From: Aquatica leii
Taxonomy: Eukaryota > Arthropoda > Insecta > Coleoptera > Lampyridae
Direction: 5' to 3'
DNA: 64,000 bases
Assembly: GCA_035610365.1 (NCBI GenBank)
Contig: CM069432.1
Location: 80,108,520 to 80,172,519, forward strand
The notes beneath the pieces were generated by a model. That model was not told where the DNA came from. It searched no databases and saw nothing but the letters and a program-made list of their open reading frames with translations. The position numbers were made by a program, and so were the translations under genes. This document shows positions 12,521-23,958 of the stretch, piece after piece; positions within the stretch are counted from its first letter, which is position 1; the number at the start of each line of letters is the position of its first letter.

Positions 12521-13080
12521 TTTCATAGTTGGTTTAGCGTACTTGTCTTCTACACAACATTTTATCTACAACTATTATTATAATAATCATTTAAAAAAAT
12601 AATTAGTTTAGAAATTGAATACAAAATACATGTAATAAGAATTTGTATTACCTTAGCAACAGGCATAAGTAGGTACAATTATCACTAAATGTCAGCATCT
12701 ATACTGCCTTTACCCTGACTTTATAATACACAAAAGAAAACCAATGTTATCACTCCGTCATTCATCGGACGCCAGCGAATGTATTCCGTAAAATAAGTTT
12801 CCAATAGTACTATTTACAGATTTTCCCCGCCATGTACTTCTTTCATATGGTTAAAAGTTAGTTAGAATGAACTGTGGCAGTTCACATTTGCCCGATGTTG
12901 AATTAGCAAAAAAAATATTTTTATTGCGTCTCACACGCCATACGAGCATTAAGATTACAATATTGTAGATACAGACTTTGTGTAAAAAGTGTATTTTAAG
13001 AGCAAGAAAAAGTAACTTTTAATCCTAAACTTTATTATAATTACAAACTAAATTTAATTTATTATATTACGTATTTCTTA
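12521..13080. other. Intervening sequence without recognised gene
   Basis: Between the mariner and piggyBac 3 relics. It may contain the outer parts of either element, but I could match no terminal repeats and no protein motifs. Confidence 0.4.
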
Positions 13081-13089
13081 CTAGTTTTA

Positions 13090-14150
13090 TGGGTTTTACG
13101 AGATGAAACGAAAAAATTATAATTTTCTTGACGAAAAGGATGCTGAAATTTGACGTAAACTAGCTATAAAATCAGAATAAATACGAGTGACCATTGGGCC
13201 ATTGATGGTTTTAGCTCCATTTGATTTTTTTGAGCAATGCATACGCTTCGACGATAGAAAAGTTTGAAAGGAAAGTTGTATACTAAGCAAGTCATCTAAG
13301 TATGCTATAATAATAAAATCAGTCGTGGATACAAGAACCTTTTATACTAATAATTTAGAGATCTGTTGGCTCTTACAAAGTTGATAACAGTGTGACTTCT
13401 ATTATAAAGAGGTTTTGTAAACCATTATTTGGTTTTGAAAGAAATATTACAACAGATAGTTACAAATTAAGAATTTGTTATTGATCTGCTGCAAAACTAT
13501 AGAATAACCTGTGTGGGAAACTTAAAAAAAAACAAACGACAGCTTCTACTTAGCATTGTATCTGTTCGTGGTCTAGACAATTTTACCTCAAAATTTGCAT
13601 TTCATAACAATTTAACACTGCTGTCTTACGCTCCAAGAACAGGAAAAAACGTTTGTTCTCGTTTTTAGTATGCATCATAACTCCATAATCCATAAATCTT
13701 GCAACTAACATAAAAAGAAATCCCAACATTGTAACGTTTTACAATAAAACAAACTCTAGTGTTGATGTTGTTGACAAACTATGTGGTTGGTTACCTACTC
13801 GCTTTCTAGAAATACCAGCCGTTGGCTAGTGACACTTTTGGTACACAATATTGAATTTAGCAAGCAGTAACGCTCACATTGCTTATACAAAAAATAAGAA
13901 CAATAGCTTACATAAAAAAGCATTTTATAAAATCCTTAGCTACGGAATTAACTAAAAATTATATATAATCTCGATCAAAAATACCAAACTTGCCTAAAAA
14001 TTTGCAAAAAAGGACCATTCAAATGAAAGAAAAAAACCAATAAAAAAAATCTGCTACATCTGCGAGAGGAAAAAATCAAACGACAAGATACAAATGTACA
14101 AAGTGCGTTGATAAAAATGGTTAATTTAAAAAGTTTTCTTTTAATCGACA
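13090..14150 (+). pseudogene. piggyBac-type transposase relic 3
   Basis: Scattered frames follow the order of a piggyBac (DDE_Tnp_1_7) transposase. Near 13305-13365 is KYAIIIKSVVDTRTFYT, matching the region after the first catalytic Asp. Near 13420 is KPLFGFERNITTDSY, which carries the second Asp. Near 13570 comes a FAFHNNLTLLSYAPR segment, and near 13735 VTFYNKTNSSVDVVDKLCG holds the third Asp. Near 13960-14110 the tail carries a CTKC piece like the C-terminal zinc-binding region. The first Asp motif (DEQ-type) is not recognisable. Many frameshifts and stops; no CCC...TTAA ends were found. Confidence 0.7.
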
Positions 14151-17100
14151 GAATAAGAGAACATTTATTTATTAGAGCGTTTTTTTTTATAAACGTGTAA
14201 GTGGCGTTTACCAGACGCCACGCGAGCATCAATGTCATGAAAATTGACGAGCGTAATGAAGCATTGAACCTTATAGTCAGTGTTGTCAGTTTTATATATA
14301 GAGATAGAGCAACCGGTGTCTTAAGACTCGTGCATCAAACCAGCAGTTATGATTTTTTAATTATCGTGATTATCAGAGTAAGAAATTAACTAGAAAAATT
14401 AGAATGTAAATAAATGTAACAAGTACGGATATGTACTATTGTACTAACATAAATAAAAATGGAACATACATCAAATTATGACCGTTGTTTGTATATACAA
14501 CCGGTGACAAAACGGTGGCAGGTAGTGCTGCCTTTAGTACGGTGTTAACAAATAAGTTCTGTGTAATACAAAAAAGGATTGATTTTAATTGACGGTTTTA
14601 TGTTGAGCTGAAAACTAGTTCTTGGGGAAGTGTTGCAATCCTGTAGCGCATATACCGTACACTTGAAAGTCATATTAAAATCCATTATGGCATTAATTTA
14701 TCTAACTCTAAAGATGTTATTGTTATTGTTTAGAGCAAATGAATTTTTACATAGTCATATACGGTATATTATTTTTTTTTAAATGTCTACTTTAAGTTTA
14801 ATTTTATCTAAGAAATGATTAACACATTAGTGCGGCAATAAAAGTTATTATGACAAAAAATGTCAAATAATAGTCATTACATGACGTTTGTAAATAATAG
14901 TATATTGTGAAACAAATAAAGAAAGTAGCCATTGCCAACGAGTTGGTAATGCACATTCTTTAGGAATTATACACTCTATTTTTTTACGATTATATATTTA
15001 ATTATGTATCAAATAGAAATTAAACTTTTTACAAGAACAAAAAAGCAGTCCAGAATGCTGTCAAATTGTACTACAGATGTCAGTTTTTTTTCTAAATTAA
15101 AATTTATTGATAAAGTAATCTATTATTAAATCTAATTGTACGACAAATACTTGACAACATAATGATTTACCTTATTACTAAAATTTAATTTTAGAAAAAA
15201 TAGTTTTTGTAGGACTGTTTGACAATGAACTAACAGCATTCTAAATAGGTCCAATGACGCAGAAAATAAAAACCTAATTTAAAAAATTTGTGTTAGTAAT
15301 ACCTAAAATGACAATTAAAAGATTATGTCAAAACTTTATATTTATTTTATGTTAATTTGTCTGCGTTTATATTATAAGTTATGTGTTTATTTAGTTTTTA
15401 ACTTTTAGCTATTTATCTCTATTAACAAAAATAATGAGAATAGTTTACGTGCTTCAAATACATGCAATTTTAGTCAATCTCAAATAATTTACTACTTTAA
15501 TATTTTTAATACATTAATTTCAAGTAAAACTTAATATAAATTAGTTGAATTTTGAATCGGTAACAATGTCGTAAAGTTCTTCCGACAAATACTATGTTGA
15601 TAAGTAACTGTTTTTTTTGGAAGCTGCAACAAAGTAACATGTGGGTGTGACATACAACGCAAAAAAAAACAAATTTGTAAATGTTTAAAGATAATTTAGT
15701 TAATAGATGTTATTTTTAAGAATGAAGCTTTACGAACTTATAAAGTAATAAGAAAATTGCATTTGAAGATTTAATGGTTTCAATAACAATGTTTGAAATG
15801 AGAAAATGCAAGGTCAATAGATCTAATATGCTTTTTACTGCAACATTGGTTTAAATATGAGCAATATAGCGATAAAAAGAATTGTTAACCAAATAAAGTG
15901 TAAAGCATATAGAAACAAAATGTAAAAGGAGACAAAAATTAATTACAAAGATAAAGGTAACCGTGATTAAATGCTTTTGCTTATAATTACTTTTAAACAT
16001 TTAATTTTGCAATGAATAAACGAGTGATTTGAACTGCAGTTTTATTTATTTACCAATTGTTCTTTTTGCAAAGGTTTTAAGAAATAGATTATAGTCATTA
16101 TAAAATATAATTTTTTATCAACAGATTACTACAGTCAAAACGTTTGTTTTATTTTATTTTAAAATTAATTTCAACAAATTTGAAAATTACATCTTATAGA
16201 TAAAATAGCGATAATTCCGCTAAAATCAAGCGCAAAATTTTTGCGATAAATGGCAATGTTTCTTAAATAGAATAGAATGAAATAGAAATGATGTTGATGT
16301 TGTCGTCTATGGTTTTTTTTTGAAATCTGGTTTTCAACTCCCACAATGAGTGAAAAACTTTTTTTTTTCTATAGACACTAGATGTTTCAACAGCAATACA
16401 GACAAACATGTAGCAACCTTAGAGATTATAATATTTCTAATTTTTTTGTCTTCAAAAGTTTCAGCAGTAAAACCCGATTTTGACGCTGGCCCCCTATATA
16501 TGAAAGGACAAAAGTATCTACTCCTGTAAAATGCTATAAAAAAATTTGCCTCCTTTCAGGAACCGTACGTCACATCATCTGCATCCGTGTCATCAAATTG
16601 AGGATACCTTTGAGATTCCCAAATACAACCTATGTTTGCTACGCGTAGCGTAGCACTCTAGCGTTTAAATCATTTACTGCATCATAACAAGAAATACGTC
16701 CTGCACTTTTCTTACGTAAAACTATATGTATTTTACTTGTGTAAAAGACGACAATGTTGCAACCAAGTTGAAGGGCACATGAAATTTAAAAAATGTTATC
16801 ACTTATTAGATTCAATAGAATAATCAAATTTAGCTTGCATTTTCTAAACGTAAATATTCGTCATAAAAAAATTAAAATAGTTTTTACTTTTAAACAATTG
16901 TACTAAAACCACCAATTCTTTAACTGCAATTTTTTATTTCTTTCCTTGTTTGTAAAGCTCCATTTCTATGAACAACGTCCATTAGTTACAATTTAGTTTT
17001 AGACATTTGCCAATTTACTTTATTTGTATTGTAAATCACCTCCACATGTTATTCGGTTGCAGGTTCTAAAAAAATAACGTTTACGTACCAACATTGTATA

Positions 17101-19439
17101 TGTTGAAAAAACTTGAAGACCGGCATAAATAGGTTTCTTTTATTTAATAGCTGCAAAATAAATATAAATAAATAATATTATTTAAAATGATCTAGCTTAT
17201 TCATATTATGTATTGCTTACAATTGTTTTCTTAAAAAAATCAAAGTAAATAATTTAAAGTTAACTGAAAATACATATATTTAGAGCACGTAAATTATACT
17301 TACCATTTTTCTAAATAGAGATGAATAGCTAAAAGTCAAGAGTTAAATAATAGTGTTACACTTATAACTTGTAGTATAAACGCTGAAATATAAAATAAGT
17401 ACAAATTTTTGACAAATAATTTTCTAATTGTCATTTTAGGTATCACCAACACAAATTTTTAAATTTAGGTTATTTAATTTCTGCGTTATTTATTTTTTGG
17501 TTCAGCTGCAAATTTTTGTACTCGTTGGCAATAACAACCATTTCTTACTCATTACAGAATATACTATTATAATCAAGTCTTAATGACTATTATTAGATTT
17601 TATTAGTTTCTATGGAAAGTTAAACACACATCTAAAATTTCAAATTTATTACGCATAGTACCGCAGCAATAGATCTTCAACAATAAATTTCATATGTTAT
17701 CTTAATTTAACGCGGCTTTTGTTGTCTCAATTGTAATTAAAACTTTTGAGCCAAAAATCTCTTATAACCTAAACAAAGAAAACTACAAATTTGTTATTTT
17801 TCGTTAAATTTAATAAAATTTTTACATATGTAGTAATTATTTTACTAGATAAACGAAAATATAAATAAACCTTTTGATAATTATTAATAAAATTTTAACA
17901 GATTAAAAAATTCTGTGTGTTACTTGATATTACTTTAAGTAAAAGTTTTATTTTATACATATGTAAGTTTAATCTATTGAGTAGAAAAAAATTTAAGAAT
18001 TTGGTTAAAACATTTAAAATCATTAATATGGATTTAAAGTTTATAGCTAATTATTATTTAAACGTACCACAGAAATTAATGAAAAATATGTATTATTTTG
18101 TGTATTGGGGTTCAATCTTTTCCAATTACATTCGAGCAATACCAAATCATAGAATATTCTAAAACGCATTTAAATGGAAAATGAGAAACGCGTTGGATTC
18201 GAAATATGTAAACAGAATAATTAATTCAAAATCAAACTCAACATTAATTTGTAAATGTAAAACACCATTAATGTAAATATCGTAAACATAGCATTCAATA
18301 CTAGTATACATTTAATAATAAACGAAACAAAAAAAACGATGTGAAATTTTAATTTAATATTTCATAAACATAAGCAAATTGAAAAACTTTTGCGTAAAGT
18401 GTTCATAAAATTAACTTTTGCACTTAATAAACTATTATAAATTGTGCGCTGGTTAAATCTGCTTGTTTTATAAAATTGCGTAACGTAAATATCAAAATTT
18501 ACATAATATTAATAAGAAACTTAAGACAGTAATCCTTTATTTTTACATATAAATTTATTAAGGAATAAAGGTTTTGCTGTGAGTACATGAACTATGCAAA
18601 ACTTTACCAATTTATTTACATTTACTACCAAAGTAATTTTTATGTTAAATAAATTTTAATCTATCAGAATTACGTATATACCTATATTATTTTATAAATT
18701 ATATAATTTGATTATTTACATTTTGCTAACAATTAAACGCATTTAATTACATTTTAAAATAAAAATTAGAAAAAAATTTGCTTATTACCATAAATTGCAG
18801 CTAAAGTGATTATAAAATCTTTTGATTTTTTGAGTTGTTTATATTGTCACTTGAACAAAAACAGTGTTTTTATTAAATTGCATTAACATTTATATGATTA
18901 TACCGTTCGTACAAATATTGAAATTAAAAATATTGTATTAAATCTTTTTTTTTTAATTTTTTAAATTATAGATTAATCATAAACCACATAAGTCAAAATT
19001 TTGATACGCACAAGTTTCTAATTTTGTTTCACTATTCTTCTATCACTTGCGAAACGAAAATATATGCAATGCACATAAGACGTAAATGTTTTAGAATAAA
19101 TATTCTAACACGAGTAAGAATTGTTACGGTCCGTTATTAAAAATGATTTTAGAAGAATTACTTTCAGTTGCGGTCGTGGAGAAATAAGATTTATCATAAA
19201 GAAAACTTGCCAACTGCTAACAAACAAATAATCAGCCTTATTACCTAATAACTGCAGAAAAAAACAATTTGCCTTTAGATTCATAGATTTTTGAAGACAA
19301 ACAATTAATTTAAATGTTTAATATAGTTTTTAAATTACCGGTAAATTGTACTAAATACAAAAGTGTATCAGAAAGTTTTAGTAATTAAATCTTCAATAAT
19401 AAACCCTAAAGACTAGTTTATTGTTAGGTTTTGTAATCA
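14151..19439. other. Long AT-rich non-coding stretch
   Basis: No open frame with recognisable motifs. The frame at 17917-18162 is low-complexity Lys/Phe/Asn. Notable items are a foldback at 15052-15242 (listed separately) and a less AT-rich patch at 16470-16660. That patch includes a perfect 12 bp palindrome, GCTACGCGTAGC, at 16638-16649, and its minus-strand translation has an acidic DDTDADDVTYG stretch I cannot assign. Confidence 0.45.
15052..15242. repeat. Imperfect foldback (MITE-like)
   Basis: The ends read AGAATGCTGT and its inverse ACAGCATTCT. Inside, the two halves are loosely complementary (TTTTTCTAAATTAAAATTTA against TTTTTCTAAAATTAAATTTT and more), with indels. The overall shape resembles an old short foldback element. 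No clear target duplication is visible. Confidence 0.35.
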
Positions 19440-19700
19440 TCTTGTATTGTTTAGGTTTCTAGATCCTCTAAACAACTAGATATCAAATACATTATAAAAA
19501 TTAAAAATAATGGTATCCTCCCATTTTTCGACGTTCTTGTTACATGTAAACCGGACGGATTTTTAACCCATTCTGTTGATCATAACTCCACTTATACAAA
19601 AAGATATCTTTATACTTTGACTCGTCCTTACCCACTAAACATTAAACGTATATGAAACGTTTCAAATCTGTAGTAAAACTGTGCAAATGTAACAATTTTT
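19440..19700 (+). pseudogene. Penelope-like element fragment (RT thumb region), plus strand
   Basis: The plus translation reads LDIKYI...LPFFDVLVTCKPDGF and then a THS...TKRYLY stretch. This matches the region just after the catalytic palm of Penelope-type reverse transcriptases, and the minus-strand element at 28.1-29.1 kb carries the same segment as LPFLDVLVTRKPDGL. The fragment is short and riddled with stops. The second Penelope fragment at 21.0-21.9 kb lacks roughly this piece and lies on the other strand, so the two could be rearranged parts of one insertion. Confidence 0.65.
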
Positions 19701-19959
19701 CGGAATGTATTTGCGAACTCTCAGAAATGTTCTTTACAACACGTTCTAATTAGAATCTTATATAATCGTTTCAAATGAAACGTAGTGTTGCAAGAATTTT
19801 AATTTTCCTACATTACTGTGCTAGGTGTGTACGTACGTAAACAGCAGACAACTATCAAAGTTATATTTGTTTTATCACTCTATATTTTTAATTTTCAATA
19901 TTATGAATTTCCCTTTAACGAATACCGCTCTGTTAAAATGACGATTTTGGTGGCACTGC
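19701..19959. other. Short AT-rich gap
   Basis: Possible further decayed Penelope sequence at its left; nothing else recognisable. Confidence 0.4.
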
Positions 19960-20210
19960 AATGAAAAAGCGCGTTAAACAAACCAACCAATCCGCGTCGG
20001 CTCTGTGGTGTCACGTGTCAACGTAGCGTTTGCGTCTGCAATGGCCGTTGCATGTGGTTGTATTGTGGCTATATATTCTTTAGGTCGATATGCAACAGAG
20101 TATTCTGCAGATTGGTAGAAGAAATTGTGTTGTGGTTCTGCACTTGATTAAAAAGAAATAATACATGTTGAAAGTGAAAAATAATTCAAACTATGTTTTG
20201 GTAAGAATAC
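19960..20210 (+). promoter_or_regulatory. Candidate promoter / first exon in a less AT-rich island
   Basis: This is one of the few host-like patches with several CpGs and a CACGTG E-box-type hexamer, in contrast to its surroundings. Downstream, ATG at 20165 opens 12 codons that run straight into GTAAGA at 20201, a good splice-donor sequence. A promoter with leader and short first coding exon on plus would fit. I cannot find the following exon, and a short upstream ATG frame at 20041 is also present. This is inference only. Confidence 0.22.
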
Positions 20211-21042
20211 CTATCTTTTATTTTGTTCCCATCTAAACGTGTGTAATAATGCGCTGTTTTAAATTTTGTAACTGCTGTTCTCATGTGTGTTTGGGTTCTA
20301 ATAAATACTCGTTAAAGTGAAAATATTTAGAAATCTTACAGATATTGAGTATCAACATGAGATGTCACGATGGTTTCAACCAGCCCAGTTCAGTTATATT
20401 GGGTCTCAAGAACAGCAACAACCTCAAAACTTGCAGCACGTATAGTTTTTTTTTAAGATTCTAGTAGTATGCTCATTTTTGGCAAGTGAATGATGTTGCT
20501 AAAAAACATGTTTTCAACACTGCGATAGACTACGCCAAGTGCAATTGTATTACGATGTTTTATTATAGTCAAGCAGAATTCATAAATATATATTAGTTTT
20601 GTTTTTAGTATATGTTTTGTTTCAATAAATGTTGTGTACAGTATATTAAAATTTTATTACTTTAGTAATATTTTAGTTAGTGATAACAATCTGCGAAATA
20701 GTGATTTCTACTCAGTTTTTTTATTTTTAGCGACGTTTTGTGCACTAAATGTGCACTTCTTTTACTACTACAACTATCTGATCAACATAAAAAATTCCTC
20801 CGAGGTTTCAAAAACATGAACAAAAATGGAACTACTACACAGTCAACAATTAAAATCAATAAATAAGTATAAACAAATGACAATTATAATTAAACATGGA
20901 GAAACAAACACTATGATGTGTATTATCAAACATTTATTTCAAGGTAACCTGTTATCAAAAATGAATTTAAAATGAAAAATAACAGCGAAAACACCTTAAT
21001 AAACTTTCGTAATTTTAGAAATTAAATTATTATAAATACTAC
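20211..21042. other. AT-rich stretch, nothing recognised
   Basis: If the candidate exon upstream is real this would be intron. The frame at 20634-20819 is low-complexity and probably chance. Confidence 0.4.
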
Positions 21043-21870
21043 TTAAATTATTAGTGTCGGTTTTAAAATTATATTATTCTTGTGTACGTTGATAAAAACG
21101 ATTTCAGAAACTAATCTTTTCTTGTAATTATTCTCCACATCTAAAATTGTAGGGTTATTAAAATCAAAATAATGTCTTGTGTTGATGTGATGTACAGATA
21201 ACGCTGTTTTTCTTTTTCTAGTTATACAGTCGTACTTATGGTTGTAAAAGGATTTTTGACTTTCTGTTTTGTTTGTCCAATGTAGCATACTTGACAACCC
21301 ATACAGTATAATTTATACACTACATTGTGATTTTTCCGTTATAATAATTTTATCTTTCGTTATGCTGTAAAAAACGTTTTATAAATAGTGTTAGTGTTAT
21401 ACATTACACCAGTACATCAAGGAAAGCTAGACTGCTGTTATCTTTGCCATGAAGCCATACAACAAACGTATCATCAACTTATCTTAACCAAGTTTTTGGT
21501 TTCAACTCAACATTTTTTATAATTTTAGTTTCAAAATACTCCATAGAAATATTGGCTTATAACTGGAGAGGGCGGTAAACCTATGGCCGCTCCTTCTACT
21601 TAAATAAGTTGTCGTTATAACTAAAATAAGTGTTTTTAGGACAGAGTTTGATCAGCAGAACTTCTTCAGTATTTCTCTCTTTTAGCAAAAGCAACACTTC
21701 GATGACCGGGACTGGGGTTTCAATTTTATTGATCGTATAAACAAAGGGGAAATTGACTTGTGATAACACTGTATGTACGGCTTTGTTTATTTCAGTAAAT
21801 GTTAGAAATTTCAGGAAAAGCGCTTCTAGGTAGTTCCATTCTACAAAGGAAAACTAAACAATAAGTATTA
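21043..21870 (-). pseudogene. Penelope-like element fragment (RT palm and GIY-YIG endonuclease), minus strand
   Basis: On minus, from about 21870, the RT palm is recognisable: a PPSPVIS motif, then a KNLVKI...YVCCMASW stretch in the place of the WxRYVDDTFVVW catalytic box, so the catalytic Asp pair is lost. Further along, from about 21330, comes an endonuclease segment with CQVCYIGQTKQ, typical of the GIY-YIG domain of Penelope-like elements. It continues into the 84-codon frame 21297-21043, where the C-terminal part is open. The stretch between palm and endonuclease is deleted. Many stops interrupt the RT part. Confidence 0.7.
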
Positions 21871-22199
21871 TACTTCCTATTTTAATTATTTGTATTTTCG
21901 TGGTCAATGGATTGTACAAACCACTGAACGTACATAGTAAGTTATTATCACAACTATAAGATTATTTACTGTGTGTCACATACTATTACATGGTGCGGTT
22001 TGGTTCTCTGAATTATCGAGATTTGCATATTTGTGTTAAAATTTGCGAATCTAAACTTATTTCTTTTTGGAATGTAAAATGTTAGCCCGACAAATTTAAT
22101 TTGTAGTACGACGTGTTGCCCAACCGAAGGAAGCTTATTGAAACCAATTTTCTTATACTGATATTGACCTACGTTCTAGCGTTTGATCGCACTTATGCA
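21871..22199. other. Gap between Penelope fragment and Tc1/mariner element
   Basis: AT-rich; I see no gene. It may include the missing 5' part of the Penelope fragment. Confidence 0.4.
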
Positions 22200-22307
22200 C
22201 ACTGCTTCAAAAAAGTAATTAGACACTTTTAAGGCAACCAAACAAGCGTTCAAAGAACATGTTTTTTTACTGCAAAGATATATCTAAATTGTATCATAAA
22301 GATTTAA
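22200..22307 (+). repeat. Left inverted terminal repeat of the Tc1/mariner element
   Basis: Positions 22200-22233 match the right end (32 of 34 bases). The part from about 22247 resumes the match deeper inside the right repeat, which shows an internal deletion of about 110 bp in this arm. Confidence 0.8.
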
Positions 22308-23958
22308 ATGTAAATTTAAATGTTCTCTGTTCAACTTTTGAATGAATGCTATAGCTCTTAATTTAAGTCATTTATAGTTTGATTTATAATTAAAATAAAT
22401 TTAAAAAAAAGTTCCATTATTAGCTCAAATATATTTAAACTACATGTCTTAATATGAAATTGCTGTTTTAATTAGTCAAAATTTTTAATATTTCCGGGTT
22501 AAATTAAAGTCAACATTCCGATTTTCTTTGTAAAAGAAGTATTATCATCATTTGAACGTAATTAATGGTTGAACAATTGTAATCTTAATTTTCATTACAA
22601 ATTCTTATTACATTTGTGTGTAGTTTATAGAAAATGGATTTTTGAATATAAATAAAATCCGATGTTCAATTGTTTTTTTGATTACACCGTCGTAATACAC
22701 GGAAAAATGCTTCAACTTTGCTGATTTAATCCAATTTATGGATGATATCGAACCTACTAGTTTAAGTATTAGACAGAAGGTACGCGTAACTCTAATTTAC
22801 CTGTAGAGCCTGTAGTGTTTTATTTTTAGGCGGCGTTCGTGAAATCTTATTTATATTATAACAAAAAGAACAAGTGGCAAGAAAATTTATATTTTTTTAA
22901 AAATATATTATCTTTAGTTAGATGTTATTGAACTGGAAAGTAAAACTAATATGAGTTTTGTTACCTATAAATCAAAACAGAATTCTTGCAGTTTTTGCTA
23001 AAACAAGGTAATGGAAATATATCACCAAACATTGGAAAAATCAGTCTCTTTTTTGTACGAAATGATCAATAACGGTTATTTCTAAATTAATAATATAAAC
23101 ACTAAGTCTTTACTCATGCGGAACTGTAACAAATGGCTAGTATTTAACAGGTTTAGGTCCGCGGCTAAACTTTCTTCACAGCGTATGGACCGCAGAGCGA
23201 AGTTTATTTTAAACCTTCTTCACAGCTCATGGAACCGTATTTAATTGTGCTTTACAGTTGTATTTGATGTGTCTTTAAAAAATTACCTTACGCGAAATAT
23301 TAGTTTTTCTTAGTTTTTCATTCTCTTCAAGTAATTCAAATTAATTTTCATTAAATATAATGTTGAATGTGTGCTCTGTTTACATTGCCTGTTATTTTTT
23401 TAATTTGAATATAAGAAAAATAACAAAATTTTTAAAATTGAGCTTTTATTAAACATAATAGGAGTAAGGTTTTACATATTACAAAAAATGTTTTTAAACA
23501 TTGTTATTTGGTTTCTTGAACACTATACCATTTTGTCATTATTTTTCTCTTGAACCGAGAACGGTTTATGTACCACACAAGTAACATGATACTTTCCCTT
23601 AAATTTTTGTTTATATTTATACACCATGTTAAAGTGCGGAATAGCAAACAAAAATTATTAAGCCAATGAAATATATAAAAAATTTTACTTGGGGCTAAAA
23701 ATCTTCAATAAAGGAGACTGAAGATTGAATTAAAATTTGAGAAGAAAGAATACAGAAATTATCAACAAAGTTACGCTTAAAACAGTGTTTCCAGAGACCC
23801 AAAATTCCGTTATTCTGGGGCGTATTCCATACCCCCAGTAATGCTCCTTTCTGTCCAAGACTTTGCCATTACTAAGTAGGGTATACAAAGAGGTTACTTA
23901 AAATTCATTTTCTAATGTATAATATTTAGTGTTGCTTTGTGTGTCAATTTTGTGCAAA
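22308..23958. other. Non-coding interior of the Tc1/mariner element
   Basis: AT-rich sequence between the left end and the transposase start, too long for a normal 5' region. A small direct duplication is seen at about 23160-23240, where AAACTTTCTTCACAGCGTATGGA recurs as AAACCTTCTTCACAGCTCATGGA. Nothing else is recognisable. Confidence 0.4.

Noticed and set aside
14640-14772. ATATACCGTA and its inverse about 110 bp apart
   Set aside because: Ten base arms in AT-rich DNA are not enough to call an element.
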